A DNA stretch of 64,000 nt from Shimia_B sp038528385 (GTDB lineage: Bacteria > Pseudomonadota > Alphaproteobacteria > Rhodobacterales > Rhodobacteraceae). Below the pieces are notes generated by a model. That model had not been told where the DNA came from. It saw nothing but the letters and a program-made list of their open reading frames with translations, and did not search any database. Positions 57,536-64,000 of this stretch are shown here, in pieces (position 1 is the first letter of the stretch; each line of letters begins with the position of its first letter). Position numbers and translations under genes: made by a program. The stretch spans positions 1 through 64,000 of the forward strand of contig JBCBET010000003.1 in NCBI GenBank assembly GCA_038528385.1, in the 5' to 3' direction.

Positions 57536-58783
57536 TCAGATGACGAAATTCGCCAGCGTCTCGTTATCGGTGATGTCGTCGTAGACGAAGCCGCCCTTCT
57601 CCATGTCCCGGAAGAGGCGGTCGAAATTCGCCGGGTCCTTGGTCTCGATCCCGATGAGGACGGAGCCGAAGTTGCGCGCGGATTTCTTCAGGTACTCGAA
57701 GCGGGCGATGTCGTCGTCGGGGCCGAGCATGCCCAGGAAGTCCTTCAGAGCGCCGGGGCGCTGGGGCATCCGCAGGATCATGTATTTCTTCAGCCCCTGG
57801 TACTTCTGCGCCCGTTCCTTGACCTCCGGCAGGCGTTCGAAGTCGAAATTGCCGCCCGAGGTGATGCAGACGACCGTCTTGCCGCGGATGTCGCGGGCAA
57901 GCTCGGGCAGCGCGTCGATGGCCAGCGCGCCCGCGGGTTCGAGGACGATTCCCTCGATATTGAGCATCTCCATGATGGTGCCGCAGATGCGGTTTTCGGG
58001 CGCGACGAGCACGTTGGCGGCCGGCGTGTCCGAGAGCGCCGCGAAGGTGCGCGCGCCCACCCGGGCCACCGCCGCGCCATCGACGAAGGTGTCGACCTTG
58101 CCCAGCGTCACGGGCTCCCCCGCCGCCACGGCCGCCGTGAGGCTCGCGCCGCCCTGGGGCTCCACGAAGACGAGCCGCGTGGCCGCGCCCGCGGCCTCCA
58201 TGTACTTCTGTGCCCCCGACGACAGGCCGCCGCCGCCCACCGGCAGCACCATGATATCGGGCGCCTGGCCGAGCTGGTCGAGGATTTCCATCGTCACGGT
58301 GGCCTGGCCCTCGATGACGTCTGGATCGTCGAAGGGCGACAGGAAATGTCCGCCATGCTCCGCGCAATAGGCCTGGGCGGCGCGGAGGCAGTCGTCGAAG
58401 TAGTCGCCCACGAGCCGCACCTCCACGAAGGCGCCGCCGAACATGCGCGTCTTGTCGATCTTCTGCTGGGGCGTCGTCACCGGCATGAAGATCACGCCGC
58501 GTTTCTCCAGCGACTGGCAATTATAGGCCACGCCCTGCGCGTGGTTGCCCGCCGAGGCGCAGACGAAGAGCCCCTGGTCGGGGTGCGCTGCCAGCGCCTT
58601 CGTCATCGCGTTGAACGCCCCGCGAAGCTTGTAGCTCCGCACCGGGCTCAGGTCCTCGCGCTTGAGGTAGATGTCGGCCCCGAACTTCGCGCTAAGATGC
58701 TCGTTCTTCTGCAGCGGCGTGGCCTCGAACAGCGCGCGCATCTTGGCGGCCGCGCGGCGCACGGTATCGGGGAATTCGGTCAT
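57536..58783 (-). CDS. ilvA: Threonine ammonia-lyase (biosynthetic type)
   Basis: A 415-residue PLP enzyme that makes 2-oxobutanoate for isoleucine. The PLP Lys is in LSPVRSYKLRGAFNAMTKAL, SAGNHAQGVAYNCQSL follows, and the phosphate-binding loop is LPVGGGGLSSG. The C-terminal ~80 residues (KKYMILRMPQRPGALKDFLG, then FGSVLIGIETKD) form one ACT-like domain, as in the shorter allosteric type. ATG 58783 is preceded directly by an inverted repeat, leaving no clear ribosome-binding site. Confidence 0.95.
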   Translation of the reverse strand: MTEFPDTVRRAAAKMRALFEATPLQKNEHLSAKFGADIYLKREDLSPVRSYKLRGAFNAMTKALAAHPDQGLFVCASAGNHAQGVAYNCQSLEKRGVIFMPVTTPQQKIDKTRMFGGAFVEVRLVGDYFDDCLRAAQAYCAEHGGHFLSPFDDPDVIEGQATVTMEILDQLGQAPDIMVLPVGGGGLSSGAQKYMEAAGAATRLVFVEPQGGASLTAAVAAGEPVTLGKVDTFVDGAAVARVGARTFAALSDTPAANVLVAPENRICGTIMEMLNIEGIVLEPAGALAIDALPELARDIRGKTVVCITSGGNFDFERLPEVKERAQKYQGLKKYMILRMPQRPGALKDFLGMLGPDDDIARFEYLKKSARNFGSVLIGIETKDPANFDRLFRDMEKGGFVYDDITDNETLANFVI

Positions 58784-58808
58784 GGAGCGCTCAGTGCCCG
58801 AGCGCTCC
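58784..58808 (-). promoter_or_regulatory. Inverted repeat abutting the ilvA start codon
   Basis: Perfect nine-base arms GGAGCGCTC / GAGCGCTCC around a seven-base loop end exactly at the base before the ilvA ATG. In mRNA this hairpin would sequester the start; in DNA it could be an operator. Confidence 0.55.
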
Positions 58809-58823
58809 GCGGCCTGCAAGGGC

Positions 58824-59612
58824 TCAGGTGAGCTCACGGCCCTCGACGGCGACGCCGTAGACGGTGGTGAGCGCGGAAAACCCGAGGATCGTGACGAACC
58901 AGCTCCCCACGATGGAGATGATGAAGCCGAGGATGGGGATGAGCCCGAGGATACCCACCACGATCTGAATGCCGATGACCACGGCCAGGTAGCACAATCC
59001 GAACCAGAAGATCGTGCCCGAATGGGACTGCGTCTCGTGCCAGGCCTCGCCGATGCCCATCTCCTTGTCCACCGCCGCCGCCGGCAGGACCGAGGACAGC
59101 CGGAACGAAATCCACAAAAAGACCGGCAGGAGCACGACTACCCCCACGATGCCGAGGATCACGCCCGCCGCCTCGCCCGCGCCGCTCGCCACGGCCCCCA
59201 CCACGAAGATGGGCACGATCGCGATCAGGAAGTAGACGAGCGACAAAAGGATGAGCTTGCCCACATAGGTCCGGATCTCGGCCCCGCGGAACGGTGGCAT
59301 CCAGCCGGACGGGTATTCCTCCAGCAGCACGAAGCGATGCCAGGAGATCGCGACCCACGACATGCCGGTGATGGCCACCACGAAAACGACGAGCCCGATG
59401 AGGAAAAACCCGAGGCCCGCGCCGGCGCCCAGCCCGGCGGACGGCACGTCGCCCGTCATCATGGGGCCGCCGCCCACGGCGAAGACGCCGCCGCCGCCCA
59501 CAACGAGGATGACGGCATACATCAACAGGAGCGGCACCACGCTCACCCGCGCGGCATTGCCCAAATTCGCCCAAAGCATCCGCAAGGCATGAGACATCAT
59601 CGAAATGGCCAT
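58824..59612 (-). CDS. Polytopic membrane protein, function unknown
   Basis: A 262-residue protein with about six hydrophobic segments (roughly 24-46, 65-90, 118-145, 148-172, 195-225, 228-252). A conserved-looking soluble loop lies around YPSGWMPPFRGAEIRTYVGK. GGAGG lies five bases before ATG 59612. No recognised family. It lies just upstream of ilvA on the same strand, so the two may share a transcript, and it is divergent from argG. Confidence 0.75.
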   Translation of the reverse strand: MAISMMSHALRMLWANLGNAARVSVVPLLLMYAVILVVGGGGVFAVGGGPMMTGDVPSAGLGAGAGLGFFLIGLVVFVVAITGMSWVAISWHRFVLLEEYPSGWMPPFRGAEIRTYVGKLILLSLVYFLIAIVPIFVVGAVASGAGEAAGVILGIVGVVVLLPVFLWISFRLSSVLPAAAVDKEMGIGEAWHETQSHSGTIFWFGLCYLAVVIGIQIVVGILGLIPILGFIISIVGSWFVTILGFSALTTVYGVAVEGRELT

Positions 59613-59728
59613 CCCGGCCTCCATTCTTCAAATCGCTTCGGGCACGCGCCCGTGCGCAGCCTAGCCCGCTTGAGGCGGCGACGAAAACGGGCTAACGCGC
59701 CGCAGCACGCAAATCCCGGGGGTGTTTC

Positions 59729-60957
<1,229 letters not shown>

Positions 60958-60961
<4 letters not shown>

Positions 60962-61332
60962 CCCGGCCGCCCCGTGAGCTCGCAGAACTCAAAGCCGGTT
61001 CGCGTCTTGAGGTCGAAATCGCGGTAGAACTGCGGAAAGACCATGTCGTCGATGTCCACATCGATCTGCATGGCGTCCTCGGCCACAATGCGCGTCATCG
61101 TCTCCGTGGCCTCCGCTTCCGAGATGCCGACCTGCGCGAGCACCTCACCGAAGCAACCGCACAGGCCCGCCAGCATCTGCTCGGCCTGCGCGGGGGGGAT
61201 GTTGGCGGGGGCCGGTCCCCGTTCGTAGATCACCATCGCGCTGCATGCCTCGACATAGGCGCTCTGCGCCGCGGCGGGCAGCGGCGCGACGAGGAAGAGG
61301 GTGGGCAGGACGAGCGGAAGGGTGCGGAGCAT
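60958..61332 (-). CDS. Small secreted protein, function unknown
   Basis: A 124-residue protein with a signal peptide (MLRTLPLVLPTLFLVAPLPA then AAQ). The mature part (about 100 residues) has five Cys in total, including ACSAM, LCGCF and FCELTG, suggesting disulfides. No family recognised. Its upstream region holds an excellent -35 (TTGACA, 61391-61396 on the minus strand) and a cluster of short repeats. Confidence 0.75.
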
Positions 61333-61367
61333 GGCGGAGCCTCAACAAACTGAAAACCAGGGCCCCC

Positions 61368-61396
61368 AGTGACGACGCGGCGACCGCTCCTGTCAA
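61368..61396 (-). promoter_or_regulatory. Possible activator-dependent promoter
   Basis: On the minus strand a perfect TTGACA is followed 17 bases later by GTCACT, a poor -10. It would give a short leader for the secreted protein at 61332. Activator dependence is inferred from the box imbalance and nearby repeats. Confidence 0.35.
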
Positions 61397-61460
61397 GCTC
61401 GCACTCTGCCTCGCCCCGCGCGGTGGCAACCCTTCCTTCATCACCGCAACACTCGTACCC

Positions 61461-61507
61461 GTGTACATACACCCTGTGTACGGCTTGTGTACGGAATGTG
61501 CATGGCT
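61461..61507. repeat. Operator-like repeat cluster
   Basis: An inverted repeat GTGTA-CA-TACAC (61461-61472) is followed by three adjacent 11-base units: TGTGTACGGCT, TGTGTACGGAA and TGTGCATGGCT (61475-61507). Spacing of one helical turn suggests side-by-side protein binding. It lies 129-175 bases upstream of the small secreted protein. Confidence 0.6.
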
Positions 61508-61550
61508 CGAAATCGTCCCCCAGCCCACCGCACGGTGCCCCTCGGGGGCG

Positions 61551-62258
61551 TTAGGGAATGGGTAACGTCCGCGCCTTCAGACGCTCGTAGAACGGCATCG
61601 CCGCGGCCACGAGGGCCGCATATTCGGGCGGCGCGGGCGGCAGAGGGCCCTCTGCCGCCTCGAACCCGGTGGAGCGATGCACCGCGTCGTACCAATGCGG
61701 CGCCCAGGCCCCGTCGAAGGGTTTCGGCCCCGCCTCCCAGCGGAGCATGGCCGCATCGAAGGGCAGGCCCGCCGCGGCGCACAGCGCCCGCAAAGCGGGC
61801 TCCGGTGCGCGCCGGATATCGGCGCTGTCGATGACGATGGGCTCACTAAGCCTTTGATATATCGCAACGAGCGGGGTGAAGCCCAGATCCTCGGCCGTCG
61901 GTGCCTCGCGCTTCCTGAGGTAGCTCGCGAGGACCCGCGCGGGATGCCTCAGGAGCACCACGTGGCGCAGGCCCGTATCCTCCACCCAGTCCAGCGGAAA
62001 GCCCGGCAGCATGTGGTGGGCCATATGCTTTTCGTATTGGTGCGGCGTTTGGTGGCGGCGCAGCACGGCGGGCACCCGGGCGGGGTCGGTCTCCATCGCC
62101 GCCATGGTCTCCGCGGCCATCGGATGCTCGATTGAGCTCTCCTTAAGAAACGCGCCGTAAAACGGCTCGTCCACCGCGGTCATATCCGCCCGGTTGCCGA
62201 AACTGTACATCAGCGCCGTCGACAGGTTCCGCGGACCCGACCAGACGGCGAGCCTCAC
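61551..62258 (-). CDS. Sulfotransferase-like P-loop protein
   Basis: A 235-residue protein: VRLAVWSGPRNLSTALMYSF (a sulfotransferase-like 5' loop), VDEPFYGAFLKES, and RHVVLLRHPARVLASYLRKR (3'-phosphate-site-like). It lacks other features of carbohydrate sulfotransferases, so the substrate is open. Its GTG start overlaps the aminotransferase stop by four bases (GTGA, 62255-62258), indicating coupled expression and a joint role. The longest frame, to 62633, runs through the aminotransferase in another frame and is rejected. Confidence 0.78.
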   Translation of the reverse strand: MRLAVWSGPRNLSTALMYSFGNRADMTAVDEPFYGAFLKESSIEHPMAAETMAAMETDPARVPAVLRRHQTPHQYEKHMAHHMLPGFPLDWVEDTGLRHVVLLRHPARVLASYLRKREAPTAEDLGFTPLVAIYQRLSEPIVIDSADIRRAPEPALRALCAAAGLPFDAAMLRWEAGPKPFDGAWAPHWYDAVHRSTGFEAAEGPLPPAPPEYAALVAAAMPFYERLKARTLPIP

Positions 62259-63157
62259 GGTTGGCTCTCGATGAGCGCCTTGTAGAGCGCGCGGATGCGC
62301 GTGGTCACCGGTCCGATGGCGCCCGTACCGATCACGCGCCCGTCGATCTCCGACACGGGCGTCTGCGCTCCGAACGTGCCGGTGAGGAAGGCCTCCTCGG
62401 CGGAATAGGTCTCCACGAGGGAGAAGTTGCGCTCGAAGACCGGGATGCCATCGGCGCGGCAGACGTCGATCACTTTCTGACGGGTGATCCCGTTCATGCA
62501 GTAATCGCCGGTGGAGGTCCAAACCTCCCCCGCCTTGACGATGAAGAAATTGCAGGCATTCGTGGTGTTCACGAAGCCATGGATATCGAGCATGAGCGCC
62601 TCGTCGGCGCCCGCCTTCTCCGCGGCGATGCAAGCAAGGATGCAGTTGAGCTTCGAATGCGAATTCAGCTTGGGGTCCTGTGTCATGGGCAGCCCGCGCA
62701 GGTGTGGCACCGTGGCGAGCCTGATCGGGCGCGGGATCTTCGGGCGCGAATGCTCCATGATAATGACCATGGTGGGCCCCGACACGCTGAGCGCCGGATG
62801 CTGGAAGGGCCGCATCTTCACGCCGCGGGTCACCATGAGCCGCGCATGGGCGTCACTGTGCATGTCATTGGCGGCGCGCGTCTCCTCCAGCGCCTGTAAC
62901 ATTCCCGCCCGGTCGAGCGGCAGCGCCAGATCGATCGCCTTCGCCGCTTCCTCGAGCCGCGAGAGATGCTCCTCCACGAACGCCCAGCGCCCGTCATAGA
63001 GCCGGAGCCCCTCCCACACGCCGTCGCCCAGCATGAAGCCACTGTCATAGACGCTGATTTTCGCGTCCTGCCGGGGGAGAAGCGCGCCGTCGACATAGAT
63101 CACGATCGCCGCGTTGCGGGCGTCCTCCTCGGCCTGATGGGTCGTCACGGGCTCCAT
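62255..63157 (-). CDS. Class IV aminotransferase (branched-chain/D-amino-acid type)
   Basis: A 300-residue fold-type IV PLP enzyme. SVYDSGFMLGDGVWEGLRLY is the N-terminal signature, the PLP Lys is in LNSHSKLNCILACIAAEKAG, and LMLDIHGFVNTTNACNFFIV with TSTGDYCMNGITRQ binds the cofactor phosphate. It resembles IlvE/D-amino-acid transaminase; substrate choice cannot be made by eye. It is coupled to the sulfotransferase-like gene. It starts at ATG 63157. Confidence 0.9.
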   Translation of the reverse strand: MEPVTTHQAEEDARNAAIVIYVDGALLPRQDAKISVYDSGFMLGDGVWEGLRLYDGRWAFVEEHLSRLEEAAKAIDLALPLDRAGMLQALEETRAANDMHSDAHARLMVTRGVKMRPFQHPALSVSGPTMVIIMEHSRPKIPRPIRLATVPHLRGLPMTQDPKLNSHSKLNCILACIAAEKAGADEALMLDIHGFVNTTNACNFFIVKAGEVWTSTGDYCMNGITRQKVIDVCRADGIPVFERNFSLVETYSAEEAFLTGTFGAQTPVSEIDGRVIGTGAIGPVTTRIRALYKALIESQP

Positions 63158-63282
63158 GGGCGCGAGCTTTTCCCAAGAGGATCAATCTTTTCAAGCAGTA
63201 ACTAGGGCGTGACCTCCCGCGCCCGTGAATTGGCTTTGAACGTGTCTGCCGTCACACCGCTTGCAACGACAGGAGACTTCAC

Positions 63283-63948
63283 ATGCTCAACCCGATCCAC
63301 CAGCCCCGCCCGTTCCTCACCGCCATGGCCATCGCCGCGGCGATCCTGATCCAGTGCACCGGCAAGGCCGAGGCGCGCGATATACAGACCGTCACCGTCG
63401 CCGGCGGCTGCTTCTGGTGCGTGGAGAGCGACTTCGAAAGCGTGCGCGGCGTAAGCGAGGCCGTGAGCGGCTTCACCGGAGGCACGGTCGCCAACCCAAC
63501 CTACAAGGAGGTGAGCGCCGGCGGCACCGGGCACTACGAGGCCGTGGAGATCACCTATGACGCCGATACCGTCTCGCTCGAGGCGCTGCTGAGCGCGTTC
63601 ATGCGCTCCGTTGATCCCACCGATGCGGGCGGGCAGTTTTGCGACCGCGGGCCGAGCTACCGCACGGCGCTCTTCTACGGGTCCGCCGCAGAGAAAGTGG
63701 CCATGGAGGCCGCCGTGGCCGAGGCGGAGGCCGCCCTTGGGCGTAACGTCGTCACCCCCGTCCTGCCCCTCGGCGCCTTCTACGCGGCAGATGACTATCA
63801 CCAGGACTACTACCTCGATCAGGACATCATCCTCACCCGCTTCGGGCCGCGCTCCAAGGCGGAGGCCTACAAGCGCTACCGCGCCGCCTGCGGGCGCGAC
63901 GACGGTGTCCGCGCGCTCTGGGGGTCCGCTGCGCCCTTCGCGAGCTAG
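63283..63948 (+). CDS. msrA: Exported peptide methionine sulfoxide reductase A
   Basis: A 221-residue MsrA that reduces methionine-S-sulfoxide. The catalytic Cys is in VTVAGGCFWCVESDFESVRG, and GGTGHYEAVEITYDAD and GGQFCDRGPSYRTALFYGS are typical. An N-terminal hydrophobic stretch (PFLTAMAIAAAILIQCTGKA) predicts export, with possible lipid attachment at Cys 25. AGGAGA precedes the ATG. The TAG stop shares CTAG (63945-63948) with the gene on the other strand. Confidence 0.94.
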   Translation: MLNPIHQPRPFLTAMAIAAAILIQCTGKAEARDIQTVTVAGGCFWCVESDFESVRGVSEAVSGFTGGTVANPTYKEVSAGGTGHYEAVEITYDADTVSLEALLSAFMRSVDPTDAGGQFCDRGPSYRTALFYGSAAEKVAMEAAVAEAEAALGRNVVTPVLPLGAFYAADDYHQDYYLDQDIILTRFGPRSKAEAYKRYRAACGRDDGVRALWGSAAPFAS

Positions 63949-64000
63949 GCCCGCCGCGCCTCGGCGCGAAAGGCATCCACCTCTGCCCGGCTTGGGATGG
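63945..64000 (-). CDS. Partial 3' end of a gene entering from the right
   Basis: The minus strand is open from the right edge and ends IPSRAEVDAFRAEARRA followed by TAG. The 17 visible residues are helical and charged, too few to identify a family. It converges on msrA with a shared CTAG stop. Confidence 0.5.
   Translation of the reverse strand, partial: IPSRAEVDAFRAEARRA

Noticed and set aside
61551..62633. 360-codon reading of the sulfotransferase-like gene
   Set aside because: Its first 125 codons run through the aminotransferase gene in another frame; GTG 62258 with a GTGA overlap is the natural start.

Overview
The window is chromosomal DNA from a high-GC alphaproteobacterium, most likely a marine member of the Rhodobacteraceae (Roseobacter type). 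The main evidence is gene content and order: secA / parvulin PPIase / argJ / mutT, rimP-nusA-ylxR-infB, dnaK-dnaJ, hemH beside a small exported protein, and Hsp33-Nudix-cca. I see no tRNA, rRNA, CRISPR array, insertion sequence or prophage. The taxonomic call is an inference from gene order and protein style; no search was run.

Layout. (1) 1-15.1 kb is a surface-polysaccharide region: glycosyltransferases, a Wzy/O-antigen-ligase-like membrane protein, an FkbM methyltransferase, a two-domain sulfotransferase, a Core-2/I-branching-type glycosyltransferase with a long extra domain, two paralogous DXD glycosyltransferases, galU, kdsB, cysQ and a KpsM-type ABC-2 permease. (2) 15.2-19.2 kb holds dnaJ-dnaK and a divergent alkB. 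(3) 19.2-27.1 kb holds a RadC-type protein, an unassigned membrane-anchored protein, secA, a secreted parvulin, argJ, mutT and a 43-codon gene. (4) 27.2-32.6 kb is infB-ylxR-nusA-rimP, read leftwards from a leader that contains a terminator. (5) 32.8-40 kb holds AraC and MarR regulators and a peptide-type ABC importer operon. (6) 40-48.5 kb is mixed housekeeping: prolyl iminopeptidase, ubiG, MarR, nitrilase, glutaredoxin, ComF, hemH, two L,D-transpeptidases around a CAP lipoprotein, and a NavAb-like sodium channel. (7) 48.6-55.6 kb is a tightly packed leftward series: hslO, Nudix, cca, LysE, and two ABC exporter half-transporters. (8) 55.7-64 kb holds Nudix, a SpoIIE-type phosphatase with a degenerate receiver, ilvA, argG, a class IV aminotransferase with a sulfotransferase-like partner, and msrA.

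How genes work together. The clearest functional assembly is the polysaccharide region. GalU supplies UDP-glucose, KdsB activates Kdo, glycosyltransferases build chains, the sulfotransferase would use PAPS, and CysQ at the head of the same strand would hydrolyse the PAP that is released. The permease would export the product. I infer a sulfated, Kdo-linked capsule or exopolysaccharide.

Regulatory signals stand out. Two very good heat-shock (sigma-32 type) promoters lie before dnaK and hslO. A strong hairpin followed by T4 lies between dnaK and dnaJ. The same hairpin (arm CACGAATTTC, loop CGAA) follows dnaJ and alkB in the same orientation. A canonical intrinsic terminator sits directly before the rimP ribosome-binding site, so the nusA/infB operon is probably attenuated. 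Three convergent gene pairs share a four-base CTAG double stop.
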